Part shown: one piece after another, positions 38,964 to 47,866 of the stretch | How the letters are laid out: every line of letters begins with the position of its first letter | Position numbering within the stretch: position 1 is the stretch's first letter | Source: Candidatus Polarisedimenticola svalbardensis | GTDB taxonomy: Bacteria; Acidobacteriota; Polarisedimenticolia; Polarisedimenticolales; Polarisedimenticolaceae | Assembly (NCBI GenBank): GCA_014764515.1 | Contig: JACXWD010000013.1 | Location: 1-64,000 of the forward strand | DNA: 64,000 nt | Direction: 5' to 3' | The notes under the pieces: model-generated | The model's input: only the letters and a program-made list of their open reading frames with translations | Told to the model about the DNA's origin: nothing | Databases searched by the model: none | Program-made: the position numbers and the translations under genes

Positions 38964-41369
38964 ATGATTTTTCTCCGAAGACTGGTTCTGGCTCTGTTGC
39001 CGGTGGCCATGCTGGGTCTGTACGCCAACCGGCCGGAACTGGCCTTTCTGCCCTGGATCGCCCTGGTTCCCTGGGTGGTTTTGTATACCGACGACAGGCA
39101 GGGCAAGGTCTCTTCCCTCTGGTACGTGGGAGCAGCCCTTCTGAGCTGGGTGGCGGAGTACGCAATCTTATTCGACTACGGCTGGTATTCGCCGCTGATC
39201 ATGAGCCTTTTTCTTGGTGTCATGCGGATTCCGTTTGCGCCGTTGCTGTCCAGGATCCACCATCGGTTCCTCCTTCCAAGGACGCTGACCGTTCCTCTGA
39301 TCTGGGTGGCGGTGGAACTGCTCCGGGCAACCTTCACCCTTTCCCACATGGATCTTTTCAGGTTGGGCTATTCCCAGGCCCGCTTCCCGATCCTTGTCCA
39401 GTTCGCCGACATTACCGGAGCCTATGGAGTCTCCTTCCTGGTTGCCATGGTCAACGGACTGATTGCGGACCTGTGGTTTGCGCTGCGGCACACAGGTTTC
39501 TCCGTCAAACAGAGCCTGCGGTCCAGGCGGTTGGTCGTCTCTGTCGTCTCCGTGGCGATGGTCTTCCTGGTGGTGACCGGCTACGGGCTGATCCGTTCCT
39601 CCGGCATCGAGCTGAAGGACGGTCCCAGAGTCGCCCTCGTGCAGCCGAACGTTGCGCACACGATGCGGAACCTGGTCGGCGTTCACCTGTTGCAGCTTCT
39701 CATGACGGAAGAAAACGTTCCCGAGAACGACGTTGACCTGATCGTTTGGCCGGAAAACGCGATCATGGACAACCTGGAACGCCGGGGCATCTACCTGGAC
39801 GACCTGTCCTGGATGGCCAGACGGAAGAACGCCCGTTTACTGGTAGGCGCCCTTGGGGACTCGCCGGACCGCCCGGGATACTCCATGAACGGAGCTTTCC
39901 TGGTAAACGGAGAAGGTGAGATCGAGGGTTCCTACTTCAAGCAGATGCTGTTCCCGTGGTCCGAGTTCGTTCCGGCTGATGATTTTACCCGCAAGTTTCT
40001 TCCCGCACTGTTCCGGGCCCATCGTCTGCTGACTCGAACCGCCTGGGGGTTCATGCCGACCGGGCTTCCCGGGGATGAAACGGTGGTGATGGACCTTAAG
40101 GTCGGCGACGGCACGATCCCGTTCACGTCGCTGATCTGCATCGAGAACTGCTACCCGCCGCTGGCGGCGGAGGCGGGCAAAATGGGGGCCCGGTTCTACG
40201 TCAACATCACCAGCGAAGGTGAAGTCGGCGGTTCGGTTCAGGAACAGCTTCTTCGCATCGCCATCATGCGGGCGATCGAAAACCGCATGTCTTACGTGAG
40301 GTGCGGCAATACGGGAATTTCGGGCATCATCGACCCGCTGGGCAAGGTAATCGGGATCCTGACCGCCGAAAACGGCCAGGCGATCAGCGTCCCCGGCGTT
40401 TTCATCGGGAACGTGCCGGTTTCAACCGGGCGCCGGACGGCGTACTCAGTGTCCAGGGATCTTTTCGCCAAGGTGGTACTGTCCATAACGGCCTTGCTCT
40501 TTCTCGCCTCATTCTTCCGTCGTCCGGGGCGGGGTGGGGCTATGCCTGGGACCGTGGCGCTGCTGTCCCTGGTCCTTCTACAGGCCGGTTGCGGCGGCGG
40601 AGCGTCTCTCGGCAGCGACCCGGGCGTGGTCCAGGACCGGATTGAAGCAGGAAATCGGGCGGTCCGCGAGGGACGGCACGCCGACGCCATCCCGTTGTTC
40701 CAGGATGCCTGCGCCACCGCCGCAGGTTGCGAACGAGTCCTGGAGCCGATCGGCGTCTGTTTCAGCTCCGTCCGGAAAATTGAAGGAGGCGCTGATTTTT
40801 TCAAGCTGGTTGCCGAGACCTATCCGGAGGTCGCCGCTCCGGCCCTGGCTCAGGCCGCCAGGTTCATGGAGCAGGGCCTGTTCCTCGAGGAGGCCCGGGA
40901 GTCTTACGAGCGTTCCCTGACGATGGAGGCGTCGCCTGAGGTCTACCGCCGACTGGGGAGACTGCTGCTGCGATTCGGCGCGGTTGAAGAGTCGCTGGCC
41001 GCCTTCCGCAGCGGACTCCTGGAAGATCCGGAGGATCCCCGGCTGCAGTACTCTCTCGCTCAGGCCCTGAGACAGCTGGGTAACCTGGATGAGGCCAGGG
41101 TAATTGTGGAACGGTTGCTGGAGGGCGAGGGCAACAATGCCAACGCTTGGGCGTTCCTCGGCCAGATACTCTACGAGCAGGGGCAGGAAGAAGCTTCACG
41201 GCGGGCACTGGAGACCAGCCTGGGTCTGGATTCCGGCAACATCCAGGCCCGGTTCCTCATGGCCCGGTACGCTCTTCGAGGTGGCGATCTGGAACTGTTC
41301 CGTCGTCACCTGGACCGGGTCGTCCAGGTTGAAGAGACCCTGGGCAGAGGCCCGAGGCAAGAGGACTAG
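38964..41369 (+). CDS. lnt: Apolipoprotein N-acyltransferase fused to a TPR domain
   Basis: 801 aa, against about 510-540 for normal Lnt, which adds the third acyl chain to lipoproteins. Residues 1-215 are membrane segments and about 220-480 a nitrilase-like domain with the catalytic residues Glu264 (WPENA), Lys326 (YFKQML) and Cys392 (LICIENC). A last membrane helix ends near residue 515 in FFRRPGRGG. The frame then continues without a stop into a second hydrophobic stretch with a lipobox (LLQAGC, Cys543) and about seven TPR units (560-795). Either a true fusion or two genes sharing a frame: ATG 40542 (residue 527) could start a separate lipoprotein. DUF502 follows four bases later. Confidence 0.88.
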   Translation: MIFLRRLVLALLPVAMLGLYANRPELAFLPWIALVPWVVLYTDDRQGKVSSLWYVGAALLSWVAEYAILFDYGWYSPLIMSLFLGVMRIPFAPLLSRIHHRFLLPRTLTVPLIWVAVELLRATFTLSHMDLFRLGYSQARFPILVQFADITGAYGVSFLVAMVNGLIADLWFALRHTGFSVKQSLRSRRLVVSVVSVAMVFLVVTGYGLIRSSGIELKDGPRVALVQPNVAHTMRNLVGVHLLQLLMTEENVPENDVDLIVWPENAIMDNLERRGIYLDDLSWMARRKNARLLVGALGDSPDRPGYSMNGAFLVNGEGEIEGSYFKQMLFPWSEFVPADDFTRKFLPALFRAHRLLTRTAWGFMPTGLPGDETVVMDLKVGDGTIPFTSLICIENCYPPLAAEAGKMGARFYVNITSEGEVGGSVQEQLLRIAIMRAIENRMSYVRCGNTGISGIIDPLGKVIGILTAENGQAISVPGVFIGNVPVSTGRRTAYSVSRDLFAKVVLSITALLFLASFFRRPGRGGAMPGTVALLSLVLLQAGCGGGASLGSDPGVVQDRIEAGNRAVREGRHADAIPLFQDACATAAGCERVLEPIGVCFSSVRKIEGGADFFKLVAETYPEVAAPALAQAARFMEQGLFLEEARESYERSLTMEASPEVYRRLGRLLLRFGAVEESLAAFRSGLLEDPEDPRLQYSLAQALRQLGNLDEARVIVERLLEGEGNNANAWAFLGQILYEQGQEEASRRALETSLGLDSGNIQARFLMARYALRGGDLELFRRHLDRVVQVEETLGRGPRQED
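40542..40592 (+). other. Internal start and lipobox inside the lnt-TPR frame
   Basis: ATG 40542 is in frame with lnt, preceded by a G-rich GGGGTGGGG that could serve as a ribosome site. It begins MPGTVALLSLVLLQAGC, a hydrophobic segment ending in a lipobox with the Cys codon at 40590. The short peptide lacks a basic n-region, but in the long form the preceding FFRRPGRGG supplies it. Confidence 0.45.
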
Positions 41370-41373
41370 CCTG

Positions 41374-42057
41374 ATGCGAAGCAAAATGCTGTTCCATATC
41401 AGGAGCCGCACCGTGCGGGGTCTGCTGCTGATCCTTCCGATGCTGGTTACGATCTGGCTGCTCAAGATCCTGTTCGACCTGATCAATACCTACATCACGC
41501 CCATGGTGGTGGCGGTATTCCGCGCCGCCGGCTCCCCGGACCTGGATCGCTGGCAGGCTCGAATCGGCTTTCCGATCATCGGCCTGTTGTTGACGGTCCT
41601 GGCGATTTACCTCTGCGGCCTGCTGGCCGGGAATATCGTCGGGAGAAGGCTGGTCCTGATGGTGGAGAGCCTGGTCCTGCGCATACCGGTGGTCAAGGGG
41701 ATCTACGGCGCCGCCCGCCAACTGCTGGATGCGTTCAGCTTTGCCGAGAAAAAAACCTTCAGCAAGGTGGTTCTGGTGGAGTACCCGAGAAAAGGTTTGT
41801 GGACCATCGGGTTCGTAACCACGGAGAAAGAACACGGCATTACCGGCCAATCGAGTCATGCCGTTCCGGTATTCCTGCCGACTACGCCGAACCCGACATC
41901 GGGCTGGTTGCTGTTCGTGCCTCTTGACGATCTGATCGTCCTGGACCTGCCGATGGAAGAGGCGATCAAACTGGTCGTCTCGGGGGGAATTGTCAGCCCT
42001 GACGACATCGGACCGCTGCTGAGACCGCCCGGTCGATCCTTGCCGGAGGCTCCGTGA
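41374..42057 (+). CDS. DUF502 family membrane protein
   Basis: 227 aa. The start is ATG 41374; the frame is open further upstream but overlaps lnt-TPR. Two membrane helices (about residues 15-40 and 65-90) are followed by a conserved soluble part with the family pattern RIPVVKGIYGAARQLLD, VVLVEYPRKGLWTIGFVT and VPTTPNPTSG-like FLPTTPNPTSGW. The family is widespread in Gram-negative bacteria with no established function. It ends in a GTGA overlap with the next gene. Confidence 0.88.
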   Translation: MRSKMLFHIRSRTVRGLLLILPMLVTIWLLKILFDLINTYITPMVVAVFRAAGSPDLDRWQARIGFPIIGLLLTVLAIYLCGLLAGNIVGRRLVLMVESLVLRIPVVKGIYGAARQLLDAFSFAEKKTFSKVVLVEYPRKGLWTIGFVTTEKEHGITGQSSHAVPVFLPTTPNPTSGWLLFVPLDDLIVLDLPMEEAIKLVVSGGIVSPDDIGPLLRPPGRSLPEAP

Positions 42058-42545
42058 CGGCGGACCTCGAAGCGCTTGCAGGCCGCCTGGTGGAGCTCGG
42101 GATGACCGTGGCCACCGCCGAATCGTGCACCGGAGGGATGCTGGGCGCCGCCCTGACCTCCATTCCCGGCGCCTCCGCGTGGTTTCGAGGTGGGTTGGTT
42201 GTCTATTCCGACGAGCTGAAGATCCGGCTGGCCGGGGTGCGGACCGATACACTGGAAGCCCACGGGGCGGTCAGTCCTGCTGTTGCCCGTGAACTGGCGC
42301 AGGGCGTCCGGAAGCGGTGCGGCGCCGACCTGGGGGTCGGGATCACCGGCATCGCCGGTCCCGGAGGCGGCAGCGCAGACAAACCTGTTGGGACCGTTTG
42401 CATCGCCCTGGCATCGTCCAACCGGATCCTGGACTGGACCGTCCGCCTGTCCGGTGACAGGGGAGAGGTCCGGTCGGCAGCCGTCCGATTTGTACTGGCG
42501 CGCATCGAGGACCAGACCGCCGCCGACCTTGAAGAGGGGCCTTGA
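42054..42545 (+). CDS. pncC: CinA C-terminal domain protein (nicotinamide-nucleotide amidase)
   Basis: 163 aa, only the C-terminal domain of CinA, equivalent to E. coli PncC, which deamidates nicotinamide mononucleotide in NAD salvage. Diagnostic motifs are TVATAESCTGGMLGAALTS near the N terminus and GVGITGIAGPGGGSADKPVG. The N-terminal MoCF/ADP-ribose pyrophosphatase half of full CinA is absent. GTG start overlaps DUF502 by four bases; the stop overlaps the plsY ATG by one base. Confidence 0.92.
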   Translation: MTADLEALAGRLVELGMTVATAESCTGGMLGAALTSIPGASAWFRGGLVVYSDELKIRLAGVRTDTLEAHGAVSPAVARELAQGVRKRCGADLGVGITGIAGPGGGSADKPVGTVCIALASSNRILDWTVRLSGDRGEVRSAAVRFVLARIEDQTAADLEEGP

Positions 42546-43153
42546 TGCCTGCCGACGCATCCGCCCTCGATCTTGCCCTGGCCGGGTTGCTCGCCTTCCT
42601 GATCGGCACGTTCCCAAGCGGTATGCTGGTTTGCCGTCTACTCGGAAAGCCGGCCCCCCGCCATGCCGGGAGCCGGAACATCGGCGCCACCAACGTGTTT
42701 CGGGTCGGCGGGTCGGCCGCCGGCCTGCTGACCCTGATCCTGGACGTATCGAAGGGCGCCATGGCGGTTTACATTGCGCAGGATTCCGGGGCTGCCATAG
42801 CCGCCTTCGGGGTTGTTCTTGGCCATCTGGCGCCACCCTGGCCCGGGTTCAAGGGGGGCAAAGGGGTCGCTACAGCGGCAGGTGCACTCGGAGTCCTGGC
42901 GTTTTGGCCGTTGTTGCCGGCCCTGGGGGTGTTCCTCATCCTGTTGGCTTCCACCAGGATCGTGTCGGCAGCATCCCTGGCCGCAGTGGCGGCATACCCA
43001 CTGTTCGCCGTCCTCCTTTCCGCCGGGAGATCGGTGGCCGGAGTTGGTATCCTGGTTGCTGTACTGGTGGCCTTCGGCCACCGGGACAATCTGACAAGAA
43101 TCCGTGAAGGCCGCGAACCACCGATAGGCCGTCCGGGGACGGGAGGCAGCTGA
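42545..43153 (+). CDS. plsY: Glycerol-3-phosphate acyltransferase PlsY
   Basis: 202 aa inner-membrane enzyme that transfers acyl from acyl phosphate to glycerol 3-phosphate, the first step of phospholipid synthesis. Motifs are FLIGTFPSGMLVCRLLG, SRNIGATNVFRVGG and GFKGGKGVATAAGALG, with five or six membrane helices. The ATG overlaps the pncC stop (TGATG). gpsA, which makes its substrate, follows one base after the stop. Confidence 0.95.
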   Translation: MPADASALDLALAGLLAFLIGTFPSGMLVCRLLGKPAPRHAGSRNIGATNVFRVGGSAAGLLTLILDVSKGAMAVYIAQDSGAAIAAFGVVLGHLAPPWPGFKGGKGVATAAGALGVLAFWPLLPALGVFLILLASTRIVSAASLAAVAAYPLFAVLLSAGRSVAGVGILVAVLVAFGHRDNLTRIREGREPPIGRPGTGGS

Positions 43154-43154
43154 G

Positions 43155-44195
43155 ATGAGCCGCAAGCGGCAGATCACCGCCGTAATCGGTGGGGGAGCAT
43201 GGGGGACCGCCCTGGCCGCCCATCTGGCGTCCGAGGGCCGGGAAGTCCGGCTGTGGGTTCTCGAGGACGACCTGGTGGACTGGATCCGGTCCAGGAGGGA
43301 GAATCCACTGTACCTGCCCGGCGTCCGGCTGCCGGAATCGGTTCGAGCCACCTCCGACCTGGCTCAGGCTCTCGCAGGAGTGAATCTGGTGGTGGCGGTG
43401 GTTCCGACCCAGCACTCCAGGAAGGTACTGGAGCAGGCTCGAGGCGCCATCCCGGCCGGCTGTCCGGTGATCCTGGCCAACAAAGGTCTGGAAGAAGACA
43501 CTCTGAAGCTCCCGATGGATATTGCAGCAGAGGCTCTCGCCTCCGAGGAGCATCTGGCGGTCCTGTCGGGGCCGAGTTTTGCGGGTGAGGTTGCCCGGGG
43601 TCGTCCGGCCGCCCTTGTGGTGGCTGCCGGTAGCGAGAGCCTGGCCCGGTCGATACAGGAGAGGATCTCGTCGCCTCGTCTCCGCCTGTACCGCAACACC
43701 GACCCGGTGGGGGTCCAGGTGGCCGGCGCCCTCAAGAACGTCATCGCTATCGCCGCCGGAGCGGCTGACGGCCTTGGGCTGGGACTCAATACCCAGGCGG
43801 CTGTCATCACCAGGGGCCTGGAGGAGATAACCCGGCTCGGAATGATGCTGGGAGGAAAAAGGGAGACGTTCGCAGGTCTGGCAGGACTCGGCGACCTGGT
43901 CCTGACCTGTACCGGATCGTCCTCCCGCAACCGCGCCGTCGGTATGGAACTGGGCAAAGGACGGAGACTGGCGGATATACTGGCAGGGACCCGAACGGTG
44001 GCCGAAGGGGTCGCCACGGCACGGTCCGCACAGGTCCTGGCGTCACGATCGGGAGTGGACGCGCCGATTGTGGAAGAGGTCAGCAGAATCCTGTTTGAAG
44101 ATGGTTCACCCCTGGATGCCCTGGAACGGCTGATGGCCCGGCCCCTTACCGTCGAGCTGTCCTCCCCCGGGACGGAGGAAACGACTCACGGATGA
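43155..44195 (+). CDS. gpsA: Glycerol-3-phosphate dehydrogenase [NAD(P)+]
   Basis: 346 aa cytoplasmic enzyme reducing dihydroxyacetone phosphate to sn-glycerol 3-phosphate. The N-terminal Rossmann motif is GGGAWGTALAAHLA, followed by ANKGLEEDTL and VLSGPSFAGEVARG. The catalytic Lys is in GALKNVIAIAAGAADGLG, with later GLGDLVLTCTGSSSRNR. Coupled with plsY as the substrate-making step. Confidence 0.96.
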   Translation: MSRKRQITAVIGGGAWGTALAAHLASEGREVRLWVLEDDLVDWIRSRRENPLYLPGVRLPESVRATSDLAQALAGVNLVVAVVPTQHSRKVLEQARGAIPAGCPVILANKGLEEDTLKLPMDIAAEALASEEHLAVLSGPSFAGEVARGRPAALVVAAGSESLARSIQERISSPRLRLYRNTDPVGVQVAGALKNVIAIAAGAADGLGLGLNTQAAVITRGLEEITRLGMMLGGKRETFAGLAGLGDLVLTCTGSSSRNRAVGMELGKGRRLADILAGTRTVAEGVATARSAQVLASRSGVDAPIVEEVSRILFEDGSPLDALERLMARPLTVELSSPGTEETTHG

Positions 44196-44989
44196 TTGAT
44201 ATCCATACCCACATACTTCCCGGCATCGACGACGGGGTTCAGACCGAGGAGGAAGCGATCGCCTTCGCGCGCATGGCGGTGGAAGACGGCATTACCGGGA
44301 TGGTAGCCACACCGCACTGCAAGGAAGGGTCCTACGAGAACGACCTCCCCATGGTCCTGGAAAAGATCGCCTCGCTGCGGGCCGTGCTGGAAAGTCATCA
44401 GATTCCCCTGGAACTGATACCTGGCGCCGAGGTCCACATCTGTCCTGACCTGGTGGACCGGATCCGGGATGGCCGGGCGCCGACCCTGGCCAACAACGGC
44501 AAGACGCTCCTCCTTGAACTTTCCCTGACCCAACCTCCGCCGGTGGAGCTTGAAAACCTGGTGTTCCAGCTCAAGCTTGCAGGAATCCTCCCAATATTCG
44601 CCCACCCCGAGAGGATTCAGTATTTCCGGGATGATGTGTCCAGATACAAAGAGATGATCCGCCTTGGGGCCTGGGGGCAGATTACCGCAGGTTCGGTGCT
44701 GGGCACCTTCGGCGGCTCCGCCAGAAAATTCTCCGAAGAATTGATCCGCGGGGGACTGATTCATGTTCTTGCGTCGGACGCTCACAATGTCAGGGGCCGT
44801 CCACCGCGGCTGAGGGAGGCGGCCACCGTCATCGCCGGCTGGGTCGGGGACGAGGCGGCGGAGAGGATGGTGACCTCCACACCTCAGAGTCTCCTGGACG
44901 GCCGGGATCCCCAGATTCCCGCAGTCGAGGAAGTGCGTCATGAACATCGAAAGCGTTCGTTCCTGTCCAGAATTTTCGGAAGTCGTTAA
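44192..44989 (+). CDS. PHP-domain phosphatase, CpsB/CapC type
   Basis: 265 aa metal-dependent phosphatase of the polymerase-and-histidinol-phosphatase superfamily, closest to tyrosine phosphatases CpsB/CapC/YwqE that control capsule export kinases. Metal-binding motifs are MIDIHTHILPGIDDG, VATPHCKE, PGAEVHI, FAHPERI and LASDAHN. No bacterial tyrosine kinase or capsule gene is in the window, so its target is unknown. The ATG overlaps the gpsA stop. Confidence 0.85.
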   Translation: MIDIHTHILPGIDDGVQTEEEAIAFARMAVEDGITGMVATPHCKEGSYENDLPMVLEKIASLRAVLESHQIPLELIPGAEVHICPDLVDRIRDGRAPTLANNGKTLLLELSLTQPPPVELENLVFQLKLAGILPIFAHPERIQYFRDDVSRYKEMIRLGAWGQITAGSVLGTFGGSARKFSEELIRGGLIHVLASDAHNVRGRPPRLREAATVIAGWVGDEAAERMVTSTPQSLLDGRDPQIPAVEEVRHEHRKRSFLSRIFGSR

Positions 44990-45007
44990 GAAAGCCGGGA
45001 GGTTATT

Positions 45008-45790
45008 GTGACACTACGGACTCGAATTCTCTTTGCGGTCCTGCTGTTGCCGGGGCTGATGCTTTTAGCCGGATGCGGCGGAGGGACTGTCCGGCAAGAG
45101 GCCGACAAAAATGTTCAGAACATGGACCCGGAATCCAAAGTCCGCCTGGCGCGCTCTTACTTCAATGGCGGAAAGACCGGGGAAGCGATGCGGGTACTTG
45201 AAGAGGGTATGAGAGAATTTCCCGACAATGTTCCGATCAGGAACTATTTCGGTCAGTTGTCGTTCCTTACGGGGAACCTTGAAGAGGCTGAAGCGGCTCT
45301 GCGGGAGGTGCTCCGCCTCAACCCCTTCATGACCGACGCCCACAATACGCTGGGGGCGGTCTATCAGGAGATGGGGCGCTACAACGACTCCGAAAAGGAG
45401 TACCTCCTGACCCTGGAAGACAGGTCTTACAACACACCTGAAAAGGTTTACCTGAACCTGGGACTGTTGTTCAAGGCTCAGGATCGGATGGATGAAGCGA
45501 TATCGATGCTGCGGCGGGCGGTGGAAACCGACCCTGGATACCTGCAGGCTCATTATGAGCTGGCCGGTGCACTGGAGCAGACCGGAAAATACCGGGAATC
45601 TGCCCGGGAGTACGGCGTTGCCGAGCCGGCCTATCGCAAGTCGGGAGAGTTTCATTTTCGTTGCGGGGTCGTTCACATGAAACTGGGGAACAACCTGGAC
45701 GCTGCCGAACATTTTCGAAAGGTGATCGACGTGGCTCCGGGCAGCGAGAACTCGGCCAAGGCCGACGAACTCCTCGAGTTGATTAACTGA
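45008..45790 (+). CDS. TPR lipoprotein (PilF/PilW-like)
   Basis: 260 aa. GTG start; signal peptide with lipobox LLAGC (Cys23). The mature protein is about six TPR units (residues 45-255; ARSYFNGGKTGEAMRVLEEG, AHNTLGAVYQEMGRYNDSEKEY, AHYELAGALEQTGKYRESAREY). Length and layout match outer-membrane pilotins PilF/PilW of type IV pili, which help the secretin assemble, but generic TPR lipoproteins look similar. pilT elsewhere in the window makes a pilus role plausible. ftsY starts one base after the stop. Confidence 0.75.
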   Translation: MTLRTRILFAVLLLPGLMLLAGCGGGTVRQEADKNVQNMDPESKVRLARSYFNGGKTGEAMRVLEEGMREFPDNVPIRNYFGQLSFLTGNLEEAEAALREVLRLNPFMTDAHNTLGAVYQEMGRYNDSEKEYLLTLEDRSYNTPEKVYLNLGLLFKAQDRMDEAISMLRRAVETDPGYLQAHYELAGALEQTGKYRESAREYGVAEPAYRKSGEFHFRCGVVHMKLGNNLDAAEHFRKVIDVAPGSENSAKADELLELIN

Positions 45791-45791
45791 C

Positions 45792-46727
45792 ATGGCGCTG
45801 GGCGGGATCAAAAAGCTGTTTCGAGGGCTGACCCGGACACGGGAAAGCCTGACTACCAGTCTTCAGACCCTGGTAGGCAACCGCCCGGTGGATGAGGAGA
45901 CCCTGGAAGATCTGGAAGTCGATCTCCTCGCCGCTGATCTCGGGCCGACCCTGACCCGGGAAGTAATTGACGCCCTTCGGGTCCAGGCGAAAAAAGGTTC
46001 GCTTTCCACCGCCGACCTGAGGCCGGCTCTGAAAGAGCTGCTCATGGCCGACCTCCGCGACGGCAAACAGGAGGACAGGGTGGTCCGGTCAGACGGCCGT
46101 CCCCACGTGGTGTTCGTGGTGGGAGTCAACGGCAGCGGCAAGACAACGACCATCGGAAAAATGGCGGCCCGGGAAAAGGGAGCAGGGCGGTCGGTCATGA
46201 TGGTGGCGGCCGACACGTTCCGCGCCGCGGCCATTGACCAGCTGGAGCGCTGGTCCGAAAGGTCCGGAGCCGATTTTGTCAGCCAGCGGGAAGGGGCCGA
46301 TCCGGCTTCAGTGGTATTCGACGGTCTGCAGGCGGCCCGCGCCCGTGGCACCGATCTGGTGCTTGTGGACACGGCGGGCCGGCTTCACACCAAGGTCAAC
46401 CTGATGGCCGAGCTTGAAAAGCTGACCCGTGTGGCCCGCAAGGTGATCGACGATGCACCGGACGAAGTGCTCCTGGTTTTAGACGCCACCACCGGCCAGA
46501 ACGGATTGAACCAGGCCAAGAACTTCACCAAGGCCGCCACACTCACCGGAGTGGTGCTGACCAAGCTGGACGGCACGGCAAAAGGCGGTGTGACTCTCGG
46601 GATCCGCCGTGAACTGGGCGTTCCGGTCCGTATGGTCGGCGTTGGCGAGGGACTGGACGATCTCCTGGATTTCGACGCCGAAGCGTTCGTTGACGGTCTC
46701 CTGGGGACTGCCCAGGATCCGTCTTGA
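45792..46727 (+). CDS. ftsY: Signal recognition particle receptor FtsY
   Basis: 311 aa SRP-receptor GTPase that docks ribosome-SRP complexes at the inner membrane. It consists of the N domain (about residues 1-90) and G domain only; the long acidic A domain of E. coli FtsY is missing. Motifs are GVNGSGKTTTIGKMA, DTFRAAAIDQLERW, DTAGRLHTKVNLM and TKLDGTAKGGV. First of a run ftsY-ribD-ribE-ribBA-ffh. Confidence 0.96.
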   Translation: MALGGIKKLFRGLTRTRESLTTSLQTLVGNRPVDEETLEDLEVDLLAADLGPTLTREVIDALRVQAKKGSLSTADLRPALKELLMADLRDGKQEDRVVRSDGRPHVVFVVGVNGSGKTTTIGKMAAREKGAGRSVMMVAADTFRAAAIDQLERWSERSGADFVSQREGADPASVVFDGLQAARARGTDLVLVDTAGRLHTKVNLMAELEKLTRVARKVIDDAPDEVLLVLDATTGQNGLNQAKNFTKAATLTGVVLTKLDGTAKGGVTLGIRRELGVPVRMVGVGEGLDDLLDFDAEAFVDGLLGTAQDPS

Positions 46728-46741
46728 GCAAGGCTTCACCC

Positions 46742-47866
46742 ATGGCGGATGATCGATACTGGATGGGTCAGGCCATCGCCCTGGCGACCCTCGGTTCCGG
46801 CACTACCAGGCCGAACCCGATGGTGGGCTCGGTCGTTGTGAAGGACGGGGTTCCGGTGGGGAGCGGATACCATCGGCGGGCAGGAGAAGATCACGCCGAA
46901 GTTGCGGCCCTGCGCCGTGCAGGTGACTCTGCCCGGGGAGCAACCCTCTACGTCACCCTGGAGCCTTGTATCCATCACGGGAGAACTCCTCCCTGCACCG
47001 ATGCGATTTTCCGGGCAGGCATCACCCGCGTTGTAACCGCTCTTGAAGATCCCAACCCGGCAGTGGCCGGAAGGGGGATTGCCGCCCTGGAGGCAAAAGG
47101 GGTTCAGGTCACGACAGGTGTGCTGGAGCCTGAAGCGGAGACGATCAACGGTCCGTTCCTGAACCTGCACCGGACGGGGCGGCCGCTGGTCACACTGAAG
47201 GCGGCTGTCAGCCAGGATGGCAGGATCGCCGCCGGTGCAGGTCAATCAAAATGGATCACCGGCGCCGAGGCCAGGACGTTTGCCCACCGCTTGAGATTCT
47301 GTCACGACGCGGTCCTGGTCGGGGCCGGCACCGCCCGGGTGGATGATCCGCTCATGACGGTCCGTCTGGAGGATCTGGAATTGTCCGGGGCCGGCGGACC
47401 ACTTCCGGTTTTGCTGTCCGTATCCATGGATCTCGACCCCGGGCTGAGACTGTTTGAGAATGCGGCCTCAGGTGGCACTGCGGTCCGTGTCTATACGGTT
47501 GGCGGCGGGAGTTCCCGTAGCCTGCCTGGTGCAGAGGTGGTAACGGTGCCGGCCGGTCCTGACGGTGGGCTGGATCTGGCTGCCGTGCTTGACGATCTGG
47601 GCCGGATCGGTATCCGGTCGGTCCTGGTGGAGGGCGGCGCACGTACCTTCGCAGGTTTTCTGGATCAGGGCCTGGTGGACCGCTGGGCGATTTTCAGAGC
47701 GCCGGTGGTGCTGGGGGAGGACGGCGGCACCCCGCTGGTCGCGATTCCGGCCAGCCCCTCCCCGGGAGACGGCTGGTGGATGGAGACCGAACGGACTTTT
47801 CCTCTTGGCAGGGACCGGCTGACTCTGGCCACTCCAGTGAGGTACCAGCAATGTTCACCGGTTTGA
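46742..47866 (+). CDS. ribD: Riboflavin biosynthesis bifunctional deaminase/reductase RibD
   Basis: 374 aa. The N-terminal deaminase has zinc-site motifs HAEVAALRRAG and CIHHGRTPPCTDAI (residues about 45-90); the C-terminal reductase begins near residue 145 with VTLKAAVSQDGRIA. It converts diaminohydroxyphosphoribosylaminopyrimidine to the aminoribitylamino uracil phosphate. ATG 46742 is used with AAGG upstream; an in-frame TTG at 46724 overlaps the ftsY stop and is the alternative. No FMN riboswitch fits in the 14-base gap. Confidence 0.94.
   Translation: MADDRYWMGQAIALATLGSGTTRPNPMVGSVVVKDGVPVGSGYHRRAGEDHAEVAALRRAGDSARGATLYVTLEPCIHHGRTPPCTDAIFRAGITRVVTALEDPNPAVAGRGIAALEAKGVQVTTGVLEPEAETINGPFLNLHRTGRPLVTLKAAVSQDGRIAAGAGQSKWITGAEARTFAHRLRFCHDAVLVGAGTARVDDPLMTVRLEDLELSGAGGPLPVLLSVSMDLDPGLRLFENAASGGTAVRVYTVGGGSSRSLPGAEVVTVPAGPDGGLDLAAVLDDLGRIGIRSVLVEGGARTFAGFLDQGLVDRWAIFRAPVVLGEDGGTPLVAIPASPSPGDGWWMETERTFPLGRDRLTLATPVRYQQCSPV

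Noticed and set aside
46728-46741. FMN riboswitch before ribD.
   Set aside because: Only 14 bases separate ftsY and ribD, and the ribD region is cotranscribed from upstream.
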